Shown: piece after piece, positions 27,351-36,584 of the stretch
How positions within the stretch are numbered: the first letter of the stretch is position 1
How the letters are laid out: the number at the start of each line of letters is the position of its first letter
Source: Marinifilum sp965230805
GTDB taxonomy: Bacteria; Bacteroidota; Bacteroidia; Bacteroidales; Marinifilaceae
Length of the DNA stretch: 64,000 nt
Direction of reading: 5' to 3'
NCBI RefSeq assembly: GCF_965230805.1
Contig: NZ_OZ246019.1
Coordinates: 3,472,001-3,536,000 of the forward strand
The notes under the pieces: generated by a model
Told to the model about the DNA's origin: nothing
Databases searched by the model: none
What the model saw: only the letters and a program-made list of their open reading frames with translations
Translations under genes and position numbers: made by a program

Positions 27351-28991
27351 ATGTTGAAATATTATAAATATATAAGTGTAATTCTGATCAGTGTACTGAC
27401 GCTCTTTACAGCATGTCAGGAAGATGATTATGAATTGGGAACAATTGAAGTTCCAACAAATTTAGAAATCAGTTTTGAAATAGTGGGTGTTGATGCTGAG
27501 AATCCTTTTGGAGATGGCACTGGCTTTGTAAACTTTACGGCAACTGCGAATAATGAGATTAACTACACCTATGCTTTTGGTGATGGTACAGGGAAGGAAG
27601 TTTCAGCCGATGGAAACATTACACATCGTTTTTCGTTGCCTGGAACAAATACCTATACAGTTACAGTTTTAGCTGTTGGTACAGGAGGAGTTACAAGCAG
27701 TAAATCGGTTCAAGTGGAGGTGTTTAGCAGCTTTAGCGATGAAGAAGCGGTTGCATTCTTAACAGGCGGATCTTCCAAGAAATGGTATTGGGCCGCCGAT
27801 CAGCCAGGCCATGCCGGATTGGGACCAAACTTTGTTAACGAAACCAACCATACTTTCGCTCAATGGTGGACGGCAGCTCCTTTCGAAAGAGAATGTATGT
27901 ACGATGCAGAATTTGTATTTACACAAACTGAAGGCGGAGTAACTTTTGAACAAACGGCCGGTCCAGCTTCAATTCCAGGAACCTATGCCGACAAAATTGG
28001 AGTTGAAGGGAATACCTGTCATGGTGAAGATGTTGCTCCAAGCTTATATGGCGTGAAGAATGTAACTTTTGCTCCTGCTAGTTCAATTGCCACCGAAGAT
28101 GGTGCTTACCGAGGAACAAGCTTTACCATTTCTGACAATGGATTTATGTGCTGGTGGGTAGGAACAAGTACTTACGAAATCATTGAGATTACTGATAATA
28201 TCCTAAGAGTTCGTGTTGAGGAAGATGACACATATGCATGGTATCATATTTTCACTTCTACAAAACCAAGTCAGGAACCAGCAGGTGTTGATGTAGAATA
28301 TACCAACTTAATCTGGTCGGATGAATTTGATAGTGATGGAACTCCTGATGCCGCAAACTGGGCTTACGACCTTGGTGCAGGAGGTTGGGGAAACAATGAA
28401 TCTCAAACCTATACCAATAATGCTGAGAATGCAAGTGTTTCAGGTGGAACCTTAAAGATAACTGCAAAAGCAGATGGAGGATCATATACTTCAGCTCGTT
28501 TAAAAACTCAGGATTTGTTCGAGTTTACCTATGGTAGAGTAGATGTTCGTGCAAAACTTCCTAAGGGCGGAGGAACTTGGCCTGCAATTTGGATGTTAGG
28601 GGCTAATTTCCCGGAAGTGGACTGGCCTGCATGTGGCGAAATTGATATCATGGAGGGCATTGGGAATGATCCCGGTCATATTCAATGTGCTTTGCATACT
28701 CCATCAAGTTTCGGTGCAACTGTAAACATGGAATCAACAACTGTTGCTGATGCTTCTGATGAATTTCATGTGTATTCGGTGAACTGGTCCGAGAATCAGA
28801 TTACCTTCCTGATTGATGATGAGGTTTATTATACCTATGCTCCGGAAAGCAAGAGTGCTGATAACTGGCCTTATGATGCTGATCAATTTCTGATTCTAAA
28901 TGTGGCAATGGGTGGTACACTTGGCGGTACTATTGATCCTGCATTCACAGAATCGTCAATGGAAATCGACTATGTAAGGGTTTATCAATAA
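27351..28991 (+). CDS. GH16 endo-beta-1,3-glucanase (laminarinase-type) lipoprotein
   Basis: The 546-residue lipoprotein (Cys22, then QEDD) has a PKD domain (about 35-125) and a Trp/Cys-rich middle domain of unknown function (about 130-310; starts FLTGGSSKKWYWAADQPG). The GH16 catalytic domain (about 315-546) carries the EIDIME active site: nucleophile Glu430, Asp432 and acid/base Glu435. It also shows the laminarinase-like GTWPAIWMLG and a C-terminal IDYVRVYQ strand. The lipobox and acidic tail predict a cell-surface location. It should cut long glucan to oligosaccharides for the SusCD pair. It is 10 bp downstream of the binding-protein gene. GH16 also includes other specificities; laminarin is inferred from the neighbouring GH17, GH30 and phosphorylase genes. 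Confidence 0.92.
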   Translation: MLKYYKYISVILISVLTLFTACQEDDYELGTIEVPTNLEISFEIVGVDAENPFGDGTGFVNFTATANNEINYTYAFGDGTGKEVSADGNITHRFSLPGTNTYTVTVLAVGTGGVTSSKSVQVEVFSSFSDEEAVAFLTGGSSKKWYWAADQPGHAGLGPNFVNETNHTFAQWWTAAPFERECMYDAEFVFTQTEGGVTFEQTAGPASIPGTYADKIGVEGNTCHGEDVAPSLYGVKNVTFAPASSIATEDGAYRGTSFTISDNGFMCWWVGTSTYEIIEITDNILRVRVEEDDTYAWYHIFTSTKPSQEPAGVDVEYTNLIWSDEFDSDGTPDAANWAYDLGAGGWGNNESQTYTNNAENASVSGGTLKITAKADGGSYTSARLKTQDLFEFTYGRVDVRAKLPKGGGTWPAIWMLGANFPEVDWPACGEIDIMEGIGNDPGHIQCALHTPSSFGATVNMESTTVADASDEFHVYSVNWSENQITFLIDDEVYYTYAPESKSADNWPYDADQFLILNVAMGGTLGGTIDPAFTESSMEIDYVRVYQ

Positions 28992-29004
28992 ATCGTATAT
29001 GGAT

Positions 29005-29039
29005 AGAGGCTGTACATTCAAATGGATGGAACAGCCTCT
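29005..29039 (+). other. Intercistronic hairpin between the two GH16 genes
   Basis: AGAGGCTGT (29005-29013) and ACAGCCTCT (29031-29039) form a perfect 9-bp stem with a 17-nt loop, 14 bp after the first GH16 stop. There is no T-tract, so it is more likely a processing, stabilising or attenuating element than a full terminator. It argues against ATG 29022, which lies within the loop, being the start of the next gene. Confidence 0.6.
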
Positions 29040-29072
29040 AATTTACTTGTAAAAAAGCAAAACCATAGTGCT

Positions 29073-29903
29073 ATGAGACAAGATGCTTGTTTGTTAATAG
29101 GTGTTCTGGCTCTCCTTGTATCCTCATGTAAACAAAAAAAGCTTAATTCTTTCAATAAATCACACCTGCAAAAAGAATATCAATTGGAGTGGTCCGATGA
29201 ATTTGATTATACAGGATTACCTGATTCAACAAAGTGGCTTTACGATACGGAAGGAAACAGTAAGGGGTGGGGCAATCATGAATTGCAGCATTATACGAAT
29301 GCCAGGAAAGATAATGCCTGGGTCGAAAATGGAGTACTTCATATTGCGGCTCTTCAGGAAAATATCGAAGGAAAAGAGTATTCATCGGCTCGATTAAATT
29401 CAAAAGCAGATTGGTTACATGCAAGAATTGAAGTCAGGGCAAAACTGCCGGATGGAAGAGGAACCTGGTCGGCAATTTGGATGATGCCGGCTGATTGGTC
29501 ATTTAATGACGGGAATTGGCCGAACATTGGTGAGATAGATATCATGGAGCATGTTGGACATGAGGCAGGAGTGATACATGCCTCTGCACACTCAAAAGAT
29601 CATCAGTGGCAAAAAGGAACTCAAAAAACAGCTAGCATACAAATAGCCGATGCGACTAAAGAATTTCACACATACATATTGGACTGGTCGGAAGATGTAA
29701 TGAAATGCTATGTAGATGAACACTTGTATTTCGAATACAAAAATGAAGGAATGGGAGAATCGAAGTGGCCTTACACCAAAGCATTTTACCTGATATTAAA
29801 TCTGGCAATCGGAGGTACGTGGGGAAGTGTACAAGGAATAGACAAGCAAGCTTTTCCGCAAATTATGGAAGTGGACTATGTACGAGTTTATCAGAAAAGA
29901 TGA
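29073..29903 (+). CDS. GH16 family beta-glucanase lipoprotein, single domain
   Basis: Starting at ATG 29073 the product is 276 residues with a clean lipoprotein signal (LLIGVLALLVSSC, then KQKK). An upstream in-frame ATG at 29022 lies in a hairpin loop and would put a hydrophilic stretch before the signal. The rest is one GH16 domain: EWSDEFDYTG, SARLNSK, GTWSAIWMMP and the active site EIDIME (Glu154, Asp156, Glu159), ending VDYVRVYQ. It is related to the catalytic part of the preceding gene but has no accessory modules. Lysines rather than acids follow the lipid Cys, so it may stay on the periplasmic side and act on imported oligosaccharides, although this rule is not absolute. Confidence 0.92.
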   Translation: MRQDACLLIGVLALLVSSCKQKKLNSFNKSHLQKEYQLEWSDEFDYTGLPDSTKWLYDTEGNSKGWGNHELQHYTNARKDNAWVENGVLHIAALQENIEGKEYSSARLNSKADWLHARIEVRAKLPDGRGTWSAIWMMPADWSFNDGNWPNIGEIDIMEHVGHEAGVIHASAHSKDHQWQKGTQKTASIQIADATKEFHTYILDWSEDVMKCYVDEHLYFEYKNEGMGESKWPYTKAFYLILNLAIGGTWGSVQGIDKQAFPQIMEVDYVRVYQKR

Positions 29904-29979
29904 TTCAAAAAACATTTTTAATTAAAGAATATAAGAAGAGGTTCCAATTAGGGTACTTCACTGTTAAGAATAATCAATA

Positions 29980-30004
29980 AGCCAGTAGCCCAAAGCTACA
30001 GGCT
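29980..30004 (+). other. Intercistronic hairpin before the phosphorylase gene
   Basis: AGCCAGTAGC and GCTACAGGCT pair over 9 of 10 positions around a 5-nt loop. The hairpin sits between the second GH16 gene and the phosphorylase gene (gap of 169 bp) and may set differential expression of the surface and cytoplasmic parts of the operon. Confidence 0.5.
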
Positions 30005-30072
30005 GATATTATAATACAAAACTCAGAAGTTTTTTGTGGTAGGAAATTGAAGTAGAATCTATTTAGATTAAA

Positions 30073-33000
30073 ATGAAGAAGAGTAACATTTATCTGGGAA
30101 ATACGAAGCTGAATTGTGGCGAGGCTGAGATTAAGGGAGAATTTGTAGACGTGAACAATGAGAAGTTCTACAAGATTAGTAATTCAGACCAAATGCCTGA
30201 TTTTTTTATGAGCATGGTAAGTGATTCGGATCATTGGATGTTTATATCAAGCAACGGATCCTTATCGGCAGGGAGGAAAAATCGTGACAACGCATTGTTT
30301 CCATATTACACGGTAGATAAAATCCATGATTTTAAGGGAATAAGTGGAAGTAAGACCATCGTATTGCTTGAAAAAAATGACAGAACATTTTTGTGGGAAC
30401 CTTTCGCAAAAAATTTGAATGAAGTATATCAAATTCAACGAAATCTGTACAAAAGTATCTATGGTAACAAGATCATTTTCGAAGAGGTAAACCTTGATTT
30501 GGGAATTGCATTTCAGTATGCTTGGTATTATTCGGAAAAGTTTGGCTTTGTAAGAAAATCGAAGGTTAAAAATACAGGGGAAACTTATGTAAGTGTTGAG
30601 GTTCTGGATGGAATTCAGAACATCATTCCTTATGGTTTCGATTATGCATTCCAGAGTGAGTACAGCAATTTGCTTGATGCTTACAAAAAGAATGAGCTTC
30701 TGCCCGAATCAGGATTGGGCTTGTTCATGTTAAGTTCTATCCCGGTAGATAAAGCAGAGCCCAGTGAATGCTTAAAATGCACCAGTGTTTGGTCTGTTGG
30801 TCTGGAGAATAAAAAAATCCTTTTATCGGCCAAGCAGGAGCAAAAGTTCATGAAGGGAGAAGAGCTTGAAACAGAGCTGGATGTTAGGGCTACACGTGGA
30901 GCTTATATGGTGAATGCCGATATGCACTTAAGTCCTCAAGCTGTAAAGGAGTGGTACATTGTCGCAGAAATCAACCAGGATGGTACTGCCATTTCAAACT
31001 TGAACGATTTCATTTTACATGAAAAAGACATCCAGGGTGAAATTAAAAAGGACATTCAATTGGGTACCAGAAACCTAATTAAGATTGTGGCAGAAGCAGA
31101 TGGTCTGCAAGTGGGGGATGACAATTTATGTACTGCACGACATTTCTCGAATACACTGTTTAATGTAATGAGAGGTGGAATTTTTGTAGATGCATACAAA
31201 GTAAATCCAAAAGATTTTACACTGTTTGTAAAGCAAACCAACACAGAAGTGTTTGCAGAATTTGAGAATGGTTTGAATGAACTGTCAGATGAGATCTCAT
31301 ACCCTGAGCTAATGAATTGGGTGGGAACAAAAGCCAATTCCGATTTTCAAAGAATTTGCCTGGAGTACCTGCCATTGACTTTTAGCCGCCGTCATGGCGA
31401 TCCAAGTCGTCCGTGGAATCAGTTCTCTATCGAAACGAAAAACGAAGATGGAAGTCCAAAGTTAAACTACCAGGGAAACTGGAGAGATATTTTCCAAAAT
31501 TGGGAAGCCCTGGCCTGGTCGTTCCCGGAATACCTGGAAGGAATGATTAGCAAGTTCGTGAATGCTTCTACTGCTGATGGATACAATCCATATCGAATTA
31601 CCCGTGAAGGAATCGATTGGGAATGTCCTGATCCGGATGACCCATGGGCTTACATTGGATATTGGGGCGACCATCAGATTATTTATTTGCAGAAGCTATT
31701 GGAATTATCTAACGACTTCCATCCCGGAAAACTGGATGAGCTTTTAAGCAAAGAGATATTTGTGTATGCAAATGTACCCTACAGAATAAAATCTTACGAT
31801 GAGATGCTGAGAAATCCACAAGCTACCATTGGCTTTGATTTTAATCTGAATAAAAAAATAAAGGAAGAATACGCTGAGCTTGGTGCTGATGCTTTCTTGT
31901 TGCAGCAAGGAAACGAAATCTGCAAGGTAAACCTGATGGAAAAAGTATTGGTGAGCTTGTTGAGTAAGCTAAGCAACTTTATTCCTGAGGCAGGGATTTG
32001 GCTGAATACACAGCGACCGGAATGGAACGATGCAAATAATGCATTGGTAGGTAACGGGGTATCAATGGTAACCCTTTACTACTTGCGTAGATTTTTGAAG
32101 TTCTGGACCGAAAAGCTGGAGCAATTATCGCTAGAGGAGATTACACTTTCTGTTGAAGTAACAGCATTGCTGGATAAGATTTTTAAGCTCTTCAAAGAGC
32201 AATCGGATCTGTTGGATACTGGTTTTACCAAGAAGGACAGAAAGCATTTTGCTAATGTTCTTGGTGTAGCGGGAACAGAATACAGGGATACAATTTATGC
32301 CGATTCATTTTCCGGAAATAGAAAGTCTGTAAAAGTTTCGGATTTGACAGAATTTACCAACTTGGCATTGCAATACATGGATCAGTCGATTCGAGTGAAC
32401 AGGCGAGAAGATAAATTGTATCATGCCTATAATCTGATTTCGATTTCGGATCAGGAAATTTCGATTCGCTATTTGTATGAAATGCTCGAAGGACAGGTAG
32501 CTGTATTGAGTTCGGGATATCTTTCGACAGAAGAGAGTTTGGAAGTATTGGATGCCTTAAAGGCCAGTTCCTTATTCCGTGACGATCAGTTTAGCTACCT
32601 GTTGTATCCCAACAGACAGTTGGCAAGCTTTACCGAAAAGAACAATATCCCTCAAGAGTCTGTTTTACAATCCTTATTGCTTCAGAGGTTGCTTGAAGAT
32701 AGAAATGCCGAACTTGTTTCAATAGATCAATCAGGCAAGTGCCATTTTAATGGAAAAATTCGAAATGCAGAGGTGCTCAACGAAATTCTGGACGGATTAA
32801 ATTCGGAATATAAGGCATTGGTTGAGGTCGACAGAGATCTTTTGCAGGATGTGTACGAAAGCATGTTCGATCATCAATCTTTTACGGGAAGATCGGGAAC
32901 ATTCTACGGTTACGAAGGCTTGGGAAGCATCTACTGGCACATGGTTTCGAAACTGCTGCTTGCTACCCAAGAGAATTTCTTTCTGGCATGTGATCAGAAT

Positions 33001-33525
33001 TTAAGTGCCGGGCTAATTGGAAGATTAAAGGAACATTACTACGAGATTAAAGCTGGAATAGGAATCTATAAATCACCAGCCTTGTATGGAGCTTTTCCTA
33101 CCGATGCCTATTCTCATACACCCGGAAATGCGGGGGCCAAGCAGCCAGGAATGACAGGTCAGGTGAAGGAAGATTTTATTTCGAGAATGGGAGAACTAGG
33201 GATCCGTATCCATCAGGGGAAAATTGCTTTTGATTTGCCTTTGCTGAACGAGCAGGAAGTGCTAAAGAAGTCTGATTGGTTCCACTATTATGATCTGCAA
33301 AATACAAAACAGAGTATTGAAATGGAAGAGGGACAGCTGGCTTTAACATTCTGTAAGGTTCCGATTGTATTCTCTACGGGTTCCATATCTCAAATCAAAA
33401 TCACTTGTAAAGATGGATCAAGCAAATGGATAGCTGGTAATGTAATCGATGAAAATATCAGTGCATCTATATTTAGAAGAGAGGATGTGGTAAAAAGAAT
33501 TGATTATACCATGTCGAAAAACTAA
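30073..33525 (+). CDS. Beta-1,3-glucan phosphorylase-like protein, GH149/GH161 type (GH94 clan)
   Basis: The 1150-residue protein has no signal peptide, so it is cytoplasmic. Its layout fits the large GH94-related phosphorylases: an N-terminal beta-sandwich (about 1-330; FEEVNLDLGIAFQYAWYYSE), then a helical barrel with RRHGDPSRPWNQFSI (about 440-455), YQGNWRDIFQNWEAL (about 470) and the motif EWNDANNALVGNG. Asp653 in that motif corresponds to the catalytic acid of the GH94 WND motif. Enzymes of GH149 and GH161 split beta-1,3-gluco-oligosaccharides with phosphate and release glucose-1-phosphate. The size favours GH149 or GH161 over GH94 (about 800 residues), but which one cannot be decided by eye. 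It would conserve energy from imported laminari-oligosaccharides and feed glycolysis after phosphoglucomutase. Confidence 0.75.
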   Translation: MKKSNIYLGNTKLNCGEAEIKGEFVDVNNEKFYKISNSDQMPDFFMSMVSDSDHWMFISSNGSLSAGRKNRDNALFPYYTVDKIHDFKGISGSKTIVLLEKNDRTFLWEPFAKNLNEVYQIQRNLYKSIYGNKIIFEEVNLDLGIAFQYAWYYSEKFGFVRKSKVKNTGETYVSVEVLDGIQNIIPYGFDYAFQSEYSNLLDAYKKNELLPESGLGLFMLSSIPVDKAEPSECLKCTSVWSVGLENKKILLSAKQEQKFMKGEELETELDVRATRGAYMVNADMHLSPQAVKEWYIVAEINQDGTAISNLNDFILHEKDIQGEIKKDIQLGTRNLIKIVAEADGLQVGDDNLCTARHFSNTLFNVMRGGIFVDAYKVNPKDFTLFVKQTNTEVFAEFENGLNELSDEISYPELMNWVGTKANSDFQRICLEYLPLTFSRRHGDPSRPWNQFSIETKNEDGSPKLNYQGNWRDIFQNWEALAWSFPEYLEGMISKFVNASTADGYNPYRITREGIDWECPDPDDPWAYIGYWGDHQIIYLQKLLELSNDFHPGKLDELLSKEIFVYANVPYRIKSYDEMLRNPQATIGFDFNLNKKIKEEYAELGADAFLLQQGNEICKVNLMEKVLVSLLSKLSNFIPEAGIWLNTQRPEWNDANNALVGNGVSMVTLYYLRRFLKFWTEKLEQLSLEEITLSVEVTALLDKIFKLFKEQSDLLDTGFTKKDRKHFANVLGVAGTEYRDTIYADSFSGNRKSVKVSDLTEFTNLALQYMDQSIRVNRREDKLYHAYNLISISDQEISIRYLYEMLEGQVAVLSSGYLSTEESLEVLDALKASSLFRDDQFSYLLYPNRQLASFTEKNNIPQESVLQSLLLQRLLEDRNAELVSIDQSGKCHFNGKIRNAEVLNEILDGLNSEYKALVEVDRDLLQDVYESMFDHQSFTGRSGTFYGYEGLGSIYWHMVSKLLLATQENFFLACDQNLSAGLIGRLKEHYYEIKAGIGIYKSPALYGAFPTDAYSHTPGNAGAKQPGMTGQVKEDFISRMGELGIRIHQGKIAFDLPLLNEQEVLKKSDWFHYYDLQNTKQSIEMEEGQLALTFCKVPIVFSTGSISQIKITCKDGSSKWIAGNVIDENISASIFRREDVVKRIDYTMSKN

Positions 33526-33599
33526 CAAATAAATCATCGGTTTGCTTGCAGTATCAGGCAGGCATACCGATAAACTTTAACCTTTTAAGTTTTAAACCG

Positions 33600-34484
33600 A
33601 TGTCAGTAAGAAGTGAATATTTAATGTCCTTGGCAGGGGTTGATCTCGAAAACAAGAGTCAAGATGAATTGCAAGCACTTTACCATCAGTATTTAAATAG
33701 AGGAATGCATGGTATCTGTTTCAGTCCATACCTGGAAGGACAGGAACCTGGAACCCAAATTACCGAAGAGCAAATTCGCAGAAGGATGGAAATTGTGAGT
33801 CCACATACCAAGTGGATTAGGTCTTTTTCTTGTACAGAAGGAAACGAATTAATTCCTCAAATAGCCAAGGAGTTTGGATTAAAAACCATGGTTGGAGCCT
33901 GGTTGGGGAAATATCAAAGCATCAACGAAAATGAAATGGAAGGTCTAATTGAGCTTTCAAAGGCAGGTCATGCCGATATTGTTGCGGTAGGAAACGAAGT
34001 ATTATATCGTGAGGATTTAAGCGAAGAGGAATTGCTAAACTACATCTATCGTGTAAAGGAAGCATTACCAGGTATTCAGGTTGCTTATGTAGATGCCTAT
34101 TATGAATTTGCCAACCGTCCTAAAATTACAGAAGCATGTGATGTAATTCTTGCCAATTGTTATCCTTTTTGGGAAGGTTGTAGTCTCGAAAATTCGTACC
34201 TGTACATGAAAGACATGTTCAACCGTGCTTTAAGAGCCGGAGCAGGCAAAAAGGTGATCATTTCGGAAACCGGATGGCCAAATGTAGGAGAAGCCTTTCA
34301 TGGGGCAGTTCCATCACAGGAGAATGCGATGAAATACTTTATTCAGGCACAAAACTGGTCCAAGAAAGAAGAGATCGAAATGTTTTATTTCTCGTCTTTC
34401 GATGAAGCTTGGAAAACATCGGATGAAGGTGATGTTGGTGCTTATTGGGGAATATGGGATAAGAATGAAAAGTTGAAATTCTGA
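33600..34484 (+). CDS. GH17-like beta-1,3-glucan-active enzyme, cytoplasmic
   Basis: The preferred start, ATG 33600 (MSVRSEYLMS), gives 294 residues; a TTG at 33546 in frame would add 18 residues with no conserved feature. No signal peptide is seen. The TIM-barrel carries the GH17 pair: acid/base Glu133 in AVGNEVL and nucleophile Glu223 in ISETGWP. FYFSSFDEAWKT and YWGIWD match the family's C-terminal strands. GH17 enzymes hydrolyse or transfer beta-1,3-glucan chains. The absence of a leader, next to a cytoplasmic phosphorylase gene, suggests that it trims or remodels oligosaccharides inside the cell. It differs clearly in sequence from the next two GH17 genes. Confidence 0.82.
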   Translation: MSVRSEYLMSLAGVDLENKSQDELQALYHQYLNRGMHGICFSPYLEGQEPGTQITEEQIRRRMEIVSPHTKWIRSFSCTEGNELIPQIAKEFGLKTMVGAWLGKYQSINENEMEGLIELSKAGHADIVAVGNEVLYREDLSEEELLNYIYRVKEALPGIQVAYVDAYYEFANRPKITEACDVILANCYPFWEGCSLENSYLYMKDMFNRALRAGAGKKVIISETGWPNVGEAFHGAVPSQENAMKYFIQAQNWSKKEEIEMFYFSSFDEAWKTSDEGDVGAYWGIWDKNEKLKF

Positions 34485-34518
34485 TTCGTGTGAGCGATGA
34501 TGGCTAAGTGAATCGTAC

Positions 34519-35472
34519 ATGAAAAAGATTACTGAACAACTGGATATAAAATTAGGGAAAGCAATTTGTTACTCAGGATTTAGAGAGGGGCAGAGTCCGG
34601 ATGCCGGGATATTTCCCAGCTATGAACAGATTAAAGAGGATCTTGGTATCTTGGAAGGGCATTGGGAATATTTAAGACTGTATGCCTGTGATGAGCAAAC
34701 CGATACCGTGCTTGAGGTGATTCGAAATGAAAAGTTTGATTTTCAGGTGATGTTGGGCGCGTACATCGGAGCAGAAATGAACAATTTTGCTTGTCCTTGG
34801 GGTGGAGTGTACTCCGAGGGACAATTGCTGGCCAACAAGGAACACAATATCAACCAGATTGAGAAATTAATCAAACTGGCCAATCAATACCCGGATATTG
34901 TTTTTGCTCTTTCGGCAGGGAATGAAGCCACCGTAAATTGGACCGATCACTATGTTCCGGTTGAAAATGTGATCCGATATGTGAACATCATTAAAAAAGG
35001 AGCCAAACAGCCTGTTACATTTTGTGAAAATTATATGCCTTGGCTCGATCACATCAAGGATCTTGTGGAAGCTGTTGATTTTATCTCTATACATACCTAT
35101 CCGGTTTGGGAATACAAGAATATTCATGAGGCTTTGGAGTACACCAAGCAGAATTATTACAGTATTGCTGAGAAATATCCGCACAAAGCGGTTGTAATTA
35201 CCGAAGCAGGATGGGCAACCAATTCAAACGGAAGAGGAATAGACCCTGCAAATGTGAGTGAAGAATTTCAGAAGATTTACTATCAGGATTTGATGAAATG
35301 GACCCAAAAAGAAAAAATTCTCTGTTTTTATTTCGAAGCTTTTGATGAATCCTGGAAAGGTTCTCCGGAACCCTTGGAGCCTGAGAAACATTGGGGATTG
35401 TTTACTATGGACAGGAAACCAAAGAAAGTAATGAAAAATCAGTTTCTTTTAAAAGACAACAGATATGAATGA
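34519..35472 (+). CDS. GH17 family beta-glucan hydrolase/transglycosidase, no signal peptide
   Basis: The 317-residue protein begins MKKITEQLDIKLGKAICYSGFREGQ and has no hydrophobic leader. GH17 residues are Glu136 (SAGNEATVNW) and Glu229 (VITEAGWA), with FDESWKG and HWGLFTMDRKPK near the end. It is closely similar to the following gene product over the catalytic domain, so the two arose by duplication; the next copy adds a lipoprotein signal. Cytoplasmic or periplasmic location is therefore the main difference. The 3' end overlaps the next start by 8 bp, which implies translational coupling. Confidence 0.88.
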   Translation: MKKITEQLDIKLGKAICYSGFREGQSPDAGIFPSYEQIKEDLGILEGHWEYLRLYACDEQTDTVLEVIRNEKFDFQVMLGAYIGAEMNNFACPWGGVYSEGQLLANKEHNINQIEKLIKLANQYPDIVFALSAGNEATVNWTDHYVPVENVIRYVNIIKKGAKQPVTFCENYMPWLDHIKDLVEAVDFISIHTYPVWEYKNIHEALEYTKQNYYSIAEKYPHKAVVITEAGWATNSNGRGIDPANVSEEFQKIYYQDLMKWTQKEKILCFYFEAFDESWKGSPEPLEPEKHWGLFTMDRKPKKVMKNQFLLKDNRYE

Positions 35473-36544
35473 TTTAAGCATAAAAAATATTTCAGTGCTG
35501 ATATGTATTGCAATGGGCTTGTTCTCTTGCAAGAATGCTGTAAAAAAAACAGATATCGGCATACTGACAGGCCAAAAGCAGAATATGGAAATCAAACAGG
35601 CGAAAACAGATCTTTTAGGTGAGACATCATGGGCGGTAGCCTACTCAGGATTTCGAAATGGCCAGCATCCCAACAGGGGCAATGGTGCCGTAAATCCCAG
35701 TGCTTCGGAAGTATTGGAAGATTTACTGATCATTTCGAAAGACTCATTGTTTAACCTAATCAGGTTGTATGATTGTGGTGAAAATTCGCAAACGGTTTTA
35801 AGAGTGATTGAAGAAAAACAGCTGAATATAAAGGTGATGTTGGGCATTTGGTTGAAGGCAGAATTAAGTGCACACGAAAGCTGTTCGTGGTTAAACGAGC
35901 CAATTCCACAAGAAAGTTTGGATAAAAACAAACTGTTGAATCAGGAAGAAATAGAAAGAGGAATTGCTTTGGCCAACAAATACCCTGAAACTGTAATTGC
36001 TGTGAACGTTGGTAACGAGGCATTGGTAGAATGGAACGATCACAAAGTGGATACCGATTCGATGATTTCCTATGTGAAGAGAGTACAGAAAAAGATTCAA
36101 CAGCCGGTAAGCGTTGCCGATAATTACGAATGGTGGGTTAAAAGCGGGCAGGAGCTGGCTAAGGTGGTAGACTTTGTTTCGATTCATGTTTACCCGGTTT
36201 GGGAAGGAAAAGACATTGATGAAGGAATGTCATATACGATTCAGAATGTTCAGGATGTTCGGAATGCACTCCCGGATAGCAAATTGGTAATTAGCGAAGC
36301 AGGATGGGCAAGCATAGCCTTGGAATTTGGAGAAAGAGCCAGTGAGGAAAAGCAAGCTCGTTACTATCGGGAATTGCATAAATGGTCGAAGGAAATGAAC
36401 ATTACCACCTTCTTTTTTGAGGCTTTTGATGAGGACTGGAAAGGCGATGCCGACAATCCATTGGGAGCGGAGAAGCACTGGGGAATTTTCACACTTGATC
36501 GCAAACCGAAAAAGATTATGAAACCTTTATTTCCTGAACTCTAA
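35465..36544 (+). CDS. GH17 family beta-glucan hydrolase lipoprotein
   Basis: The 359-residue product has a lipoprotein signal (ISVLICIAMGLFSC, Cys22) and a linker of about 35 residues. The GH17 barrel closely resembles the preceding gene product: YSGFRNGQHP, acid/base Glu185 (VGNEALVEW), nucleophile Glu278 (VISEAGWA), FEAFDEDWKGD and HWGIFTLDRKPKK. A Lys-Asn pair rather than Asp/Glu follows the lipid Cys, so an inner-leaflet periplasmic location is plausible. It would process imported beta-1,3-glucan fragments before transport across the inner membrane by the symporter encoded 40 bp downstream. Confidence 0.9.
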   Translation: MNDLSIKNISVLICIAMGLFSCKNAVKKTDIGILTGQKQNMEIKQAKTDLLGETSWAVAYSGFRNGQHPNRGNGAVNPSASEVLEDLLIISKDSLFNLIRLYDCGENSQTVLRVIEEKQLNIKVMLGIWLKAELSAHESCSWLNEPIPQESLDKNKLLNQEEIERGIALANKYPETVIAVNVGNEALVEWNDHKVDTDSMISYVKRVQKKIQQPVSVADNYEWWVKSGQELAKVVDFVSIHVYPVWEGKDIDEGMSYTIQNVQDVRNALPDSKLVISEAGWASIALEFGERASEEKQARYYRELHKWSKEMNITTFFFEAFDEDWKGDADNPLGAEKHWGIFTLDRKPKKIMKPLFPEL

Positions 36545-36584
36545 TATCTCAAGTCTATAATCTTAAATCTTATACCAAAATCTT

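Noticed and set aside
29022..29072. ATG 29022 as the start of the second GH16 gene
   Set aside because: It lies in the loop of a perfect hairpin and would put 17 hydrophilic residues before a complete lipoprotein signal that starts at ATG 29073.
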